A stretch of 64,000 nucleotides of DNA from Candidatus Dichloromethanomonas elyunquensis (GTDB lineage Bacteria; Bacillota; Desulfitobacteriia; Desulfitobacteriales; Syntrophobotulaceae), in the NCBI GenBank assembly GCA_001515265.1, contig LNDB01000009.1:33881-97880 (forward strand), in the 5' to 3' direction. Below, in pieces: positions 26,773 through 35,942 of the stretch. How positions within the stretch are numbered: the stretch's first letter is position 1; every line of letters starts with the position of its first letter. The position numbers were made by a program, and so were the translations under genes. A model generated the notes under the pieces. That model made no database searches. It was not told the DNA's origin and saw only the letters and a list, made by a program, of their open reading frames with translations.

Positions 26773-26840
26773 ATGCTTTTTAGGAGAGCTGCCTTAACAT
26801 ATAGCGTTTTTGCGCAGAGAATGGTTGAAGAGATGATTAA

Positions 26841-27647
26841 ATGAAAAGAACGGAAAGATTAATTGCTTTAACAGAAATTCTCTTATCCCGCCCGAATGAG
26901 CTTCTGTCTTTGGGCTTTTTTGCTGATTGTTTCGATACTGCCAAATCAACTATCAGTGAGGATATGGTCGCCATTAAGGAAACCTTGTCTTTGACTGGAA
27001 AAGGCCGGTTAGAAACTGTTCCGGGAGCGGCAGGAGGAGTAAAGTTCTTACCGTCCATTTCCAAGAAAGAGGCGCAGGGATTTTTGCAAAAGCTGGCTGC
27101 ATCCTTAAGTACCAGCGAAAGGATGCTTCCAGGAGGTTTTTTATATATGGCCGATCTGCTCTATGATCCGGCGGTTGTCCGTCCGCTTGGCCTGATATTT
27201 GCCAGTATCTTTCGATCCAAAAATCCGGAAGCAGTGGTAACCATCGAAACCAAAGGCATCCCGCTGGCGCTAATGACTGCAGATGCCCTTGGAATACCGG
27301 CGGTTGTTGTCCGGCATGGAAATAAAGTAACGGAAGGTTCTTCGGTGAGTATTAACTATGTCTCGGGATCTTCCAAGAGAATACAAACGATGACTTTAGC
27401 GCGAAGAGCACTCGGAACTGGGAAAAAGGTCCTTATTATCGATGACTTTATCAAAGCAGGCGGGACAGCTAAGGGAATTATGACCTTGATGCAGGAATTT
27501 AACGCAGAAGTTGTCGGACTTGGAATTTTAATGGAAGATGCAATTTGGAATACTTCCAGGTTAATAGATCAGTATTTTGCCCTTCTCCAATTTGTAGAAA
27601 TTGACCCTTCCATAGGAAAAACGGTTGTTAAGGCGAATATACTCTAA
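26841..27647 (+). CDS. purR: Pur operon repressor PurR
   Basis: 268 residues. An N-terminal winged-helix domain (RTERLIALTEILLSRPNELL) precedes a phosphoribosyltransferase-like effector domain with the PRPP loop VLIIDDFIKAGGTAKGIM at about 200-217. In Bacillus, PurR binds PurBox pairs upstream of purine genes and is released by PRPP. Length and both domains match. The ridA (yabJ) gene that follows purR in Bacillus is absent here; spoVG comes next. Confidence 0.95.
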   Translation: MKRTERLIALTEILLSRPNELLSLGFFADCFDTAKSTISEDMVAIKETLSLTGKGRLETVPGAAGGVKFLPSISKKEAQGFLQKLAASLSTSERMLPGGFLYMADLLYDPAVVRPLGLIFASIFRSKNPEAVVTIETKGIPLALMTADALGIPAVVVRHGNKVTEGSSVSINYVSGSSKRIQTMTLARRALGTGKKVLIIDDFIKAGGTAKGIMTLMQEFNAEVVGLGILMEDAIWNTSRLIDQYFALLQFVEIDPSIGKTVVKANIL

Positions 27648-27693
27648 AATACTTGAATCACGCGTATTAATGGAAAATATTTTTATTTTTTCA

Positions 27694-27722
27694 GAAGGAG
27701 TTTTTTGCCAGATAGAGAATAA
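27694..27722 (+). promoter_or_regulatory. Sigma-H-type promoter of spoVG
   Basis: GAAGGAGTT (27694-27702), an 11-base spacer and AGAGAATAA (27714-27722) fit the sigma-H consensus RnAGGAwWW-N11-12-RnnGAATww with one mismatch. It lies about 50 bases before spoVG, a classical sigma-H target. Confidence 0.65.
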
Positions 27723-27770
27723 AAGTATAAAGTTCTTTTTGCAGGCAGAAGGGAAGGGTGGTGATACTCA

Positions 27771-28028
27771 ATGGAGATTACTGATGTCAGAGTTCGTAAG
27801 GTGAACGCTGAAGGAAAGATGAAGGCAGTGGTATCAGTTACATTTGACAATGAGTTTGTTGTTCATGATGTTAAAGTGGTTGAAGGTACAAATGGTCTAT
27901 TTGTAGCTATGCCCAGCCGAAAGACACCGGAAGGCGATTTTCGTGATATTGCCCACCCGATTTCATCTGCGGCAAGAGAAAAAATTCAGACAAGAGTATT
28001 AGACGAGTACGGAAAAAGTTTAGAATAA
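27771..28028 (+). CDS. spoVG: SpoVG RNA/DNA-binding regulator
   Basis: 85 residues, nearly colinear with known Spo[21 protein letters not shown] at the start and [20 protein letters not shown] in the middle. It affects asymmetric septation and acts as a nucleic-acid-binding global regulator. The ribosome site is GGTGAT. A sigma-H-like promoter precedes it and a strong hairpin terminator follows, so it is probably monocistronic. Confidence 0.96.
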   Translation: MEITDVRVRKVNAEGKMKAVVSVTFDNEFVVHDVKVVEGTNGLFVAMPSRKTPEGDFRDIAHPISSAAREKIQTRVLDEYGKSLE

Positions 28029-28055
28029 TGTGAAGCATCACCTTTTGAGATTCAT

Positions 28056-28083
28056 AAAGAGACCGTAAAAGGTCTCTTTTTTA
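28056..28083 (+). terminator. Intrinsic terminator after spoVG
   Basis: AAAGAGACC (28056-28064) pairs with GGTCTCTTT (28071-28079) around a 6-base loop and is followed by T residues. Confidence 0.88.
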
Positions 28084-28157
28084 TGCCAAAAGGACTTCCG
28101 GGTATAAAAGTAATTTTTAATAAAATTTCATCGGCAAGTAAAAAAAATTAATTTATT

Positions 28158-28187
28158 TTGTTTTTTATTGGCGAAATTCGTTATAAT
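28158..28187 (+). promoter_or_regulatory. Promoter of glmU-prs
   Basis: TTGTTT (28158-28163), an 18-base spacer and TATAAT (28182-28187), about 60 bases before glmU. Confidence 0.55.
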
Positions 28188-28246
28188 AGTAAACGGGATT
28201 ATTGTTGATTATTGTCTGCCTAAATTAACGAACAATGGAGGTTTTA

Positions 28247-29617
28247 TTGAAAATGCCTCAAAAAATTACGGCAGTGATTTTGGCTGCGGGTAAGGGAACC
28301 CGTATGAAATCAGGGCTACCGAAAGTAATGCATAGGATAGCCGGGTTGCCGCTTATTGATCACGTTCTGGATAAGGTCGAAAAGTTGGGAATCGGAGAAA
28401 TAGTGACTATTGTCGGCCACGGACGTGAAATAGTATCCAAACATATCGACAAACGTTCGGAAATTCTTGTACAGGAAAAACAATTGGGTACTGGGCACGC
28501 GCTTCTTCAAGCTGCGCCAATGCTCGAGGATGACGGTGTCATCCTTGTTATGAGCGGTGATCAGCCGCTCTTATCCAGTGAAACGCTTCGTTCTCTTATC
28601 GCGTATCATCAGCAATCGGGAGCATCTGCTACAGTGCTTACAGCCGTTATGGACAATCCTTTTGGGTATGGAAGGGTCGTCAAAGAAAAGGGAATATTTT
28701 TAGGAATTATTGAGGAAAAAGATGTCGGGCAAGAGCAAAAAAAGATCAGCGAAATCAATACGGGTACATACTGTTTCCAAGGATCATCTTTAAAATCTGC
28801 ATTAAACAAAATCACTCCCCAAAATGCCCAGGGGGAATACTATTTAACTGATGTTTTTAAAATATTAATCTCAGAAGGCCAGCGGGTAGAAACGATTACA
28901 ACGGCTGATTCCCTGGAGGCTTTAGGGATTAATGATCGGGTTCAATTAGCAGCGGCGGAAGAAATCCTGTACGATCGCATTCGCAAATACTGGATGACGG
29001 AGGGAGTCACGATGATCAATCCTTCCTCAATATTTATTGATACCCAAGTAAAATTAAGCAGAGATGTTTTTATATATCCGTTTACGCTTATTAAAGGTAA
29101 CAGTTCGATTGGCGAAGGGGCGCAGCTTGGTCCGGGAACAACATTAATTGATTGTATATGTGAAAGCAGCTGTCAGATAGAGAATTCGGTAGTCCGTGAA
29201 GCAAAGATCGGAGCAAACTGTCTGGTGGGGCCTTTTGCTTACCTGAGACCGGGAACGGTATTAGGCAAAGGGGTTAAGGTAGGGGACTTTGTTGAGATTA
29301 AGAACAGCCAAATCGGCGAGGGCACGAAAGTTCCTCACTTAAGTTATATAGGGGATTCTATAGTCGGAAAAGAAGTAAATGTGGGTGCTGGTACGATTAC
29401 TTGCAACTATGACGGAAAGAATAAATACCAGACCATTATAGGGGATAAAACGTTTGTAGGGAGCAACACTAACTTTATAGCACCCGTCAAAATTGGGCAG
29501 GACGCAGTTATTGGCGCCGGGTCTACTATCACGAAAGATGTCCCCGACAAAGCACTGGCTATAGAGAGGTCGCAGCAAAAAAATGTAGAAAACTGGCAAA
29601 GGGCCAAAGATAAGTAG
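28247..29617 (+). CDS. glmU: Bifunctional GlmU: glucosamine-1-phosphate acetyltransferase / GlcNAc-1-P uridylyltransferase
   Basis: 456 residues if the TTG at 28247 is used (GGAGG five bases upstream); the ATG at 28253 would remove two residues. The N-terminal nucleotidyltransferase domain begins AVILAAGKGTRMKSGLPKVMH. The C-terminal half is a left-handed beta-helix of hexapeptide repeats with the acetyl-CoA-site segment VGAGTITCNYDGKNKYQT. It makes UDP-GlcNAc for peptidoglycan. The gene is cotranscribed with prs, which starts nine bases later. Confidence 0.96.
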   Translation: MKMPQKITAVILAAGKGTRMKSGLPKVMHRIAGLPLIDHVLDKVEKLGIGEIVTIVGHGREIVSKHIDKRSEILVQEKQLGTGHALLQAAPMLEDDGVILVMSGDQPLLSSETLRSLIAYHQQSGASATVLTAVMDNPFGYGRVVKEKGIFLGIIEEKDVGQEQKKISEINTGTYCFQGSSLKSALNKITPQNAQGEYYLTDVFKILISEGQRVETITTADSLEALGINDRVQLAAAEEILYDRIRKYWMTEGVTMINPSSIFIDTQVKLSRDVFIYPFTLIKGNSSIGEGAQLGPGTTLIDCICESSCQIENSVVREAKIGANCLVGPFAYLRPGTVLGKGVKVGDFVEIKNSQIGEGTKVPHLSYIGDSIVGKEVNVGAGTITCNYDGKNKYQTIIGDKTFVGSNTNFIAPVKIGQDAVIGAGSTITKDVPDKALAIERSQQKNVENWQRAKDK

Positions 29618-29626
29618 GGGGTAAAT

Positions 29627-30568
29627 ATGGCTACAAGAGAATTGAAAATCTTTTGCGGTAACTCCAATAAGGAGCTGGCTCATGAAATCGCTGATTATCT
29701 GGGTATTTCAATTGGAGAAGTCAATGTGAAGACGTTTCAAGACGGAGAAATCAGTATAGCTATTAATGAAAGTGTCAGGGGTGCGGACGTATTTGTTGTC
29801 CAGCCGACTTGTAGTCCTACGAATGATAGCATTATGGAACTCCTCATCCTTATGGATGCTTTGCGAAGGGCATCTGCTTATCGGATCACTGCGGTTGTGC
29901 CATACTACGGATATGCCAGGCAGGAAAGAAAAGCCAGAGCCAGAGAACCTATTACAGCAAAGCTGATGGCGAATATCATAACCACTTCTGGAGCAGACCG
30001 TTTGGTGGCGATGGATTTGCATGCTCCGGCAATTCAGGGCTTTTTTGATATTCCGGTTGACCACTTGCCGGGCGTTCCTATTCTTGCCGAATATTTTTTA
30101 GAAAAAAAATTGAAAGATATCTGTGTTGTTTCCCCGGATATCGGAGGAGTCTCCAGGGCCAGAAACTTTGCTGAAAGAATAGGTGCGTCACTCGCAATTG
30201 TTGACAAACGGCGCCCTGAACCCAATGTTTCCGAAATCATGCATGTAATTGGGGAATTACAAGGTAAGACAGCTGTACTCATTGATGATATTATTGACAC
30301 AGGCGGTACAATTACCCAAGCAGCCAGCGTATTAATGGAAAAAGGCGCTACCGAAGTCTATGCCTGCTGTACACATCCTGTACTTTCCGGACAGGCTGTA
30401 GAGCGGTTACATAAATCAGTTATCAAGGAAGTGGTAGTGACCAATACCATCCCGCTGTCTCTTAAGAAGAAAATTGATAAAATAACAGTCCTTTCTGTAG
30501 CACCGCTTTTAGGAGAAGCAATTGTTCGAATTCATGAGGATTTATCGGTAAGTAAGTTATTCAGTTAA
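29627..30568 (+). CDS. prs: Ribose-phosphate pyrophosphokinase
   Basis: 313 residues. Signatures include [20 protein letters not shown], the ATP-loop [20 protein letters not shown], and the PRPP loop [17 protein letters not shown]. It makes PRPP for nucleotides, histidine, tryptophan and NAD, linking it to the nadC step encoded further right. The order glmU-prs is conserved in Firmicutes. The ctc (bL25) gene that follows in Bacillus is missing; a terminator and a divergent gene come instead. Confidence 0.97.
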   Translation: MATRELKIFCGNSNKELAHEIADYLGISIGEVNVKTFQDGEISIAINESVRGADVFVVQPTCSPTNDSIMELLILMDALRRASAYRITAVVPYYGYARQERKARAREPITAKLMANIITTSGADRLVAMDLHAPAIQGFFDIPVDHLPGVPILAEYFLEKKLKDICVVSPDIGGVSRARNFAERIGASLAIVDKRRPEPNVSEIMHVIGELQGKTAVLIDDIIDTGGTITQAASVLMEKGATEVYACCTHPVLSGQAVERLHKSVIKEVVVTNTIPLSLKKKIDKITVLSVAPLLGEAIVRIHEDLSVSKLFS

Positions 30569-30585
30569 GTTTGGGGATATAAGAC

Positions 30586-30624
30586 AGGCAAACCATCCTC
30601 GCGGTAGTTTGCCTTTATTTTTTA
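30586..30624 (+). terminator. Intrinsic terminator after prs
   Basis: AGGCAAAC (30586-30593) pairs perfectly with GTTTGCCT (30607-30614) and is followed by a T-rich stretch that reaches the end of the convergent gene. Confidence 0.82.
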
Positions 30625-31371
30625 TCAATTTATTTCATCTTTATTTACTTTCTCAAAGCTGCTTTTTTGTAGTTCCGAAATGGCAGGTTCACTGGGAGGT
30701 TCAACCGGAATCGTTTCTGCTTGACCCTCTGATTGATCAATAAGATCTTCCTGCTGGGCATCCTTGTTCTTTTTGTTTTTCCAATAATCATTGATTTGCT
30801 GCCCTTTGCTTGCCGCTTTGCTGGAAGCAACCTGTATAAAGGATTTAATGTTTTCACCGATTCCCTTATTGAAAACTTCCAATTTTTCTTCAGAATCTTT
30901 CACCGCGACAATCACATCTGACCCGATGGTGAGAATATCATCCGCTTGTAACCTGGTTTTGCCATTGAAAAGGCCTTCTATCTTGCCATCGGAAATATCC
31001 AGACTGGCAATAGCCCCATCGCTGGAGTCAATATAAAATTCTTCCACTATTCCGAGTGTTTTGCCTGATGCTGTAATAACTTTTATCCCGATAATTGCAG
31101 TTTTTTCCTTTAGCAGTTCAAGAATATCCGGCAGATTGGTCGCTTTTTCAACTTGACTTTCAGTACTTACCGTAATGACGTTCTCGCCAATGCTCACAAC
31201 CCTATTGAAGGGAATGATTCGCTGCTCTTTAAAGAATCCTTTGGGATCAACGATTAATGCTGCAACAGCTTTGGCTTTGGGATCAATGATTAAATTTCTG
31301 ACATATCCCAATTGCTGCCCTTCTTTTAGGGATATTATGGATAAGGATAAAAATTTTTTGCTGGGGAGCAC
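30625..31371 (-). CDS. Tandem PRC-barrel domain protein
   Basis: 248 residues from a GTG at 31371 with AAAGGAGG seven bases upstream. Two PRC-barrel repeats are visible, about 8-75 (GQQLGYVRNLIIDPKAKAV) and 88-165 (GKTLGIVEEFYIDSSDGAI). A lysine- and glutamate-rich, proline-containing tail without a membrane helix follows. PRC barrels occur in RimM, photosynthetic reaction centres and YlmC-like sporulation-associated proteins; no specific function can be assigned. It is convergent with prs and divergent from pth. Confidence 0.78.
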   Translation of the reverse strand: MLPSKKFLSLSIISLKEGQQLGYVRNLIIDPKAKAVAALIVDPKGFFKEQRIIPFNRVVSIGENVITVSTESQVEKATNLPDILELLKEKTAIIGIKVITASGKTLGIVEEFYIDSSDGAIASLDISDGKIEGLFNGKTRLQADDILTIGSDVIVAVKDSEEKLEVFNKGIGENIKSFIQVASSKAASKGQQINDYWKNKKNKDAQQEDLIDQSEGQAETIPVEPPSEPAISELQKSSFEKVNKDEIN

Positions 31372-31469
31372 ATTTATTCCTCCTTTTTGATAAAATTCTA
31401 AAGGGAGACATACTTCTCTCGTTCAAATCTATTCAGACATGAGTCTGATTATGCCTGGAGGGAAATAGG

Positions 31470-32024
31470 ATGAAGGCGATTATCGGTTTGGGAAATCCGG
31501 GGATAAAATTTTATCAAACGAGACATAATGTGGGTTTTATGCTGATAGATTTACTTGTGAGGGAAAAAGACTATGTCTACCGCAATGATTTTCGCGGAAA
31601 ATTTGCTGAGGGAAGGCAAGGGGCGGAAAGGATATTTTTGCTGAAGCCTTATACATATATGAATTTAAGCGGGCTTGCAGCAAGTGAATTGGTCTGCTAT
31701 TATAAAATCCCCAGCAGTGAGATTCTTGTATTAGTCGATGATATGGATCTTCCGCTTGGGAAGATCCGGTTACGTTCCAAAGGGAGTTCAGGGGGACATA
31801 ATGGGATGAAATCAATTATCCGGGAGTTGGGCGTCCAGGATTTTTGGAGGCTTAAGATTGGCGTTGGAAGACCAAAAGAACATCAAGAGGTCATTAATCA
31901 TGTGCTTACTACATTTAATAAAGAAGAAACAAAAGTATTGGATGATGTGATGGCAAAGGCGTTGCAAGTGGTTACGCTTTGGCTGGAGAATCGTGGGGAG
32001 GAAGCGATGAATACCTATAATTAA
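31470..32024 (+). CDS. pth: Peptidyl-tRNA hydrolase
   Basis: 184 residues. IIGLGNPGIKFYQTRHNVGF contains the catalytic His20-type residue, and DDMDLPLGKIRLRSKGSSGGHNGMKSI (in two segments) is the second family signature. It releases peptides from prematurely dropped peptidyl-tRNA. In Bacillus the same gene is spoVC. A GGAGGG site precedes the ATG. Fin and mfd follow as in Bacillus. Confidence 0.96.
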   Translation: MKAIIGLGNPGIKFYQTRHNVGFMLIDLLVREKDYVYRNDFRGKFAEGRQGAERIFLLKPYTYMNLSGLAASELVCYYKIPSSEILVLVDDMDLPLGKIRLRSKGSSGGHNGMKSIIRELGVQDFWRLKIGVGRPKEHQEVINHVLTTFNKEETKVLDDVMAKALQVVTLWLENRGEEAMNTYN

Positions 32025-32042
32025 CCGGTTTTTCCCCCAATT

Positions 32043-32072
32043 GTATAACCTTCCTTGGGAAAGGCAAGCCTA
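32043..32072 (+). promoter_or_regulatory. Sigma-F-type forespore promoter of fin
   Basis: GTATA (32043-32047), a 15-base spacer and GGCAAGCCTA (32063-32072). This matches the sigma-F pattern GYATA-N15-GGnnAnAnTR with one mismatch in the -10. It ends 21 bases before the fin ATG. Confidence 0.6.
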
Positions 32073-32093
32073 TTACTCGGGAGGTGTTTTACA

Positions 32094-32270
32094 ATGTACA
32101 TGTTAAAAATATGCCGCTGCTGTGATGCCATTATCGGCGAACTGGAAATAGATGATGCCAGGACATTGCGAATGGATCATTCCATTGAAGTAATCGGAAA
32201 TGTAGCATATTCACTTTGTCTCCAATGTATGAAAGAACTTGATGTCGATAGGATTCGTTATTACCAGTAA
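32094..32270 (+). CDS. fin: Anti-sigma-F factor Fin (YabK family)
   Basis: 58 residues from the ATG at 32094, with GGGAGGTG upstream; the longer frame from 32055 would read through the promoter and is rejected. The protein has two cysteine pairs (C7/C10 and C42/C45) that can bind zinc, as in Bacillus Fin. Fin is made in the forespore and helps switch from sigma-F to sigma-G. It is shorter than the Bacillus protein (about 76 residues). Position between pth and mfd and the sigma-F-like promoter support the call. Confidence 0.85.
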   Translation: MYMLKICRCCDAIIGELEIDDARTLRMDHSIEVIGNVAYSLCLQCMKELDVDRIRYYQ

Positions 32271-32325
32271 CAAATCGGTCATACAGGTAAAGATATTTTA
32301 GCTGCTTTGGGGTGGGAGGAACTGA

Positions 32326-35300
32326 ATGCCGACGATTTATGATTATTTGTACAAGGGCTTTGATACGGGAGAAATCCATGCTGCATTTAGCAAAAATGAA
32401 TTTCCCCAGATAATTTACTGCATAACAGGCAGTCAGAAAGCAGCTCTGACCAGTCAGGTACTACGTCAGAAGACTCAGGGATTAATCATCACATATTCGG
32501 ACGAACAGGCTCAGAAGTGGGCAAGTGATCTTCAAACCTGGCTTCCGGAGAAGGATGTCATGCTGTTCCCTTCCACAGAATGGCTGCCCTTTGAAGTCCT
32601 CAGCAGAAGTCAAGAGACAACAGCAGATAGGATTAAGGTATTAAGCAGGCTCATCTTGGAAAAAGGGGCATCTTCAAGGGATTTAATCATCATAGCACCT
32701 ATACAGGCTGTTAACAGAAAGCTATTTACTGCCCAGCGGTGGCAAAAACATTGTTTGCGTTTCAGGATAGGACAGCAATATTCCCTCCAAGACATTACCC
32801 ATTTACTTGTGGAGGCCGGGTATGAACGGCTTGAGACAACTGAAAGAAAAGGGCAATTTGCTTTGCGGGGAGGAATACTGGATATTTCCCCGTATGACCG
32901 TGACCCAATAAGAATAGAATTTTTTGATAATGAAATTGATTCCATCAGAATATTTGATGTAGAAACCCAAAAGTCATTGGAAAATATCACGGAAGCCTTT
33001 ATTGTTCCTGTTCAGGAATATGCTGTTTTCTCTAATGAACTACAAAGTTTAAAGTGGGAAATGAAGGCTAGGGCGCGTAAAACGGTTGGACGTTTCCAGC
33101 GCCTTGACCGAGCGGACGCGATTAAAAGGCTTCATAAAAAAGTGGAATATCTGGAGAGCCGTCTTGATGAAGGAATATTGGACGAAAACATCTATCCCTA
33201 TTTAAGCTTGCTTCAGGAAAAATATGTCTCGATTTATGAATGGCTGGACGAAGACTGTCCGATCTTTCTTGATGAGCCGCTAAGGCTTAAAGAACAATTA
33301 GACTTTGTCTTTCAACAGCGGCTGAATGAATTTACGGATAACCTGGAAAAGGGCGAGGAATTTATAAACCCTGAACCTCTTTTTATTGGATTTGAGGATA
33401 TTCTGCAATTTGGCAAGCGGGAGCTATTTGGGTTGTCCAATTTACTCCGCGAGATTCCGGGATTTAACCCCCGCAGGGTTGCCAATGTTACGGCCCGCCC
33501 TTTGGCCGGTTATAACAAGACCTCAATACTTGTAGAAGAAATTGAACGCTGGCGCCAACAGGGATATGCGATTGCAATCTTTGCAGGTACGGAAGAATAT
33601 TCCCTAAGACTTGTTCAAGGGCTTAAAGATCAGGGGATTTACTCATGGATGACGAATCTGGAAGACAATATTTTGCCGGGAAGTGTGCATATTTTTTCGC
33701 TGTCTCTGGATCAGGGGTTTGAATTACCGATGAGTAAACTAGTTGTTTTCACCGAAACCGAGATTTACAAGAGAGAACGCAAGCTTCAGGCTAAACCCAG
33801 AAAGACCCAGAAGGAAGATGATATCCTTAGATTTAGGGATCTTAAACCCGGTGATTATATTGTCCATCTTCACCACGGAATAGGGAAATTCATCGGTATT
33901 GAAAAAATGAGTGTCGACCAGATTGATAAAGATTATTTTGCAATTAAATATGCCGGTGAAGACAAACTCTATGTTCCCCTCGACCAGCTGCAGTTACTCG
34001 AAAAATATCTGGGGTCAGATGCCGAAAGTAATCCTAAATTAAATAGACTGAATGGCAATGAATGGAATAAGGCGAAAGTCAAGGCAAAAACGGCCGTAAA
34101 AGAAATGGCGATAGATTTACTGGACCTTTATGCCAAAAGGGAGAAAGTGAAAGGATTTGCTTTTCCCGAAGATAATTACTGGCAGAAGGAATTTGAAGAG
34201 AAATTTCCTTATGAAGAGACTCCGGACCAATTGGAAAGTATTATCGAAGTAAAAAAAGACATGATGAACGACAGGCCAATGGACCGGCTTCTCTGCGGGG
34301 ATGTGGGTTACGGAAAAACCGAAGTGGCCTTGAGAGCGGCATTTAAGGCAGTAACCTGCAGCAAACAGGTTGCCGTCCTGGTACCTACGACCATTTTGGC
34401 GCAACAACATTTCAATACATTTCGGGAGAGATTTTTAGATTATCCGGTTAAGGTGGAAATGCTAAGCAGATTCCGAACTGCCAAAGAACAAAAACAGATT
34501 CTTCAAGGTTTGACAGATGGTTCCATTGATATCGTGATCGGTACGCATCGTTTGGTATCGGAAAGAATACGTTTCAAAGATCTCGGACTCCTGATTGTGG
34601 ATGAAGAACAAAGATTTGGGGTTGCCCATAAGGAAAAAATCAAAACACTAAAGACAAATGTAGATGTCCTCACGCTATCCGCTACCCCGATTCCGAGAAC
34701 CCTGCATATGTCCCTTGTGGGGGTAAGGGACATGAGTGTGATCACTACTCCGCCTGAAGACCGTTTTCCCGTTCAAACTTTTGTAGCAGAGTTTAACCCG
34801 GACCTTGTTAGAGATGCTGTGAGAAGAGAGATTAATCGGGGGGGGCAGGTCTTTTATGTGCACAACCGTGTGGAAAATTTAGAGAGAGTAATAAGACTAA
34901 TAAATAATATTGTACCTGAGGCACGGTGCGGTGTTGTTCACGGGCAGATGAGTGAAACCCTCCTCGAAAAGGAAATGATGAGTTTCTTAGATAAAGAAAA
35001 AGATGTGCTGATTTGTACAACCATCATTGAAACTGGATTAGATATACCGAATGTTAATACGCTTGTTGTCGATGATGCTGACCGATTTGGGTTAAGCCAG
35101 CTTTATCAGCTTCGCGGAAGAGTAGGACGGTCAAACCGGAAAGCATACGCTTACTTTCTGTACCAACCACAAAAAATTCTGACAGAAGAAGCAGAGAAGA
35201 GACTTTCAACCATTAGAGAATTTACTGAGTTCGGTTCCGGTTTTAAGATCGCCATGCGTGATTTGGAAATTAGAGGAGCAGGAAATTTTATCGGCGGAGA

Positions 35301-35877
35301 ACAACATGGCCATCTTGCTGCCATCGGCTTCAGTCTATATGCCCGAATGTTAAAAGAGGCTGTTCAGGAATTAAGAGGGGAAACCGTTGAAGAGATAGCC
35401 GACCCGTCAATCGATATTCAAGTAAAGGCTTTGCTGCCTGACGAATATGTTGTTGATAAGCAGACAAAGACGATGCTATATCAAAGAATGGCAGCAATTA
35501 ATAATGAAGAGGAATTGAGCGAAATCCTAGATGAATTAGTGGACAGATTTGGAACGCCGCCTGAAGAAGTTGAGAATTTAGTACAAAACATTCGTATCAA
35601 GATCCGTGCCAAAGAGCTAAAAGTGGAACAGATCGTCCAGTGTAAACAAAATATTTTGCTTCGTTTTGCTTCGGACCCAGGATTTACAGGTGAACAGCTG
35701 ATGGAGGTTGCCGCCAAATTCCCATATCCCTTGTCATTCTCGGCAACAGAACAAGGAAAGCTGGAGTTCAAAGTTCGGCTTCGTCTTTTAAGTATCGAGG
35801 ATATTTTTAAGGCCATCCTTAAATTGCTTGCTTCCCTAAAAGAGTACATCTGCCCGGTTTCAACCCAAAATGTTTAA
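32326..35877 (+). CDS. mfd: Transcription-repair coupling factor Mfd
   Basis: 1183 residues, the standard length. In order: a UvrB-like N-terminal part, the RNA-polymerase interaction domain beginning LKPGDYIVHLHHGIGKFIGI (about residue 505), and an SF2 translocase. The translocase carries Walker A GDVGYGKTEVALRAAFKA, DEEQRFG and SATPIPRTLHMSL. The TRG motif region and a C-terminal regulatory domain follow. Mfd removes stalled RNA polymerase at lesions and recruits UvrA. Start ATG 32326 follows GGTGGGAGG. Confidence 0.97.
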   Translation: MPTIYDYLYKGFDTGEIHAAFSKNEFPQIIYCITGSQKAALTSQVLRQKTQGLIITYSDEQAQKWASDLQTWLPEKDVMLFPSTEWLPFEVLSRSQETTADRIKVLSRLILEKGASSRDLIIIAPIQAVNRKLFTAQRWQKHCLRFRIGQQYSLQDITHLLVEAGYERLETTERKGQFALRGGILDISPYDRDPIRIEFFDNEIDSIRIFDVETQKSLENITEAFIVPVQEYAVFSNELQSLKWEMKARARKTVGRFQRLDRADAIKRLHKKVEYLESRLDEGILDENIYPYLSLLQEKYVSIYEWLDEDCPIFLDEPLRLKEQLDFVFQQRLNEFTDNLEKGEEFINPEPLFIGFEDILQFGKRELFGLSNLLREIPGFNPRRVANVTARPLAGYNKTSILVEEIERWRQQGYAIAIFAGTEEYSLRLVQGLKDQGIYSWMTNLEDNILPGSVHIFSLSLDQGFELPMSKLVVFTETEIYKRERKLQAKPRKTQKEDDILRFRDLKPGDYIVHLHHGIGKFIGIEKMSVDQIDKDYFAIKYAGEDKLYVPLDQLQLLEKYLGSDAESNPKLNRLNGNEWNKAKVKAKTAVKEMAIDLLDLYAKREKVKGFAFPEDNYWQKEFEEKFPYEETPDQLESIIEVKKDMMNDRPMDRLLCGDVGYGKTEVALRAAFKAVTCSKQVAVLVPTTILAQQHFNTFRERFLDYPVKVEMLSRFRTAKEQKQILQGLTDGSIDIVIGTHRLVSERIRFKDLGLLIVDEEQRFGVAHKEKIKTLKTNVDVLTLSATPIPRTLHMSLVGVRDMSVITTPPEDRFPVQTFVAEFNPDLVRDAVRREINRGGQVFYVHNRVENLERVIRLINNIVPEARCGVVHGQMSETLLEKEMMSFLDKEKDVLICTTIIETGLDIPNVNTLVVDDADRFGLSQLYQLRGRVGRSNRKAYAYFLYQPQKILTEEAEKRLSTIREFTEFGSGFKIAMRDLEIRGAGNFIGGEQHGHLAAIGFSLYARMLKEAVQELRGETVEEIADPSIDIQVKALLPDEYVVDKQTKTMLYQRMAAINNEEELSEILDELVDRFGTPPEEVENLVQNIRIKIRAKELKVEQIVQCKQNILLRFASDPGFTGEQLMEVAAKFPYPLSFSATEQGKLEFKVRLRLLSIEDIFKAILKLLASLKEYICPVSTQNV

Positions 35878-35906
35878 TTGCTTAGCGCTGTCATCCCTGG
35901 TATAAT
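35878..35906 (+). promoter_or_regulatory. Extended -10 promoter of prsA
   Basis: TTGCTT (35878-35883), a 17-base spacer and TATAAT (35901-35906) preceded by TGG, giving an extended TGnTATAAT element. It starts directly after the mfd stop. Confidence 0.68.
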
Positions 35907-35942
35907 TGTTTATCACTCTTTAGTTAAGGAGAACTTATTTTT

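Noticed and set aside
32610..32990. 126-codon minus-strand frame
   Set aside because: Shadow inside the N-terminal part of mfd with no start signals.
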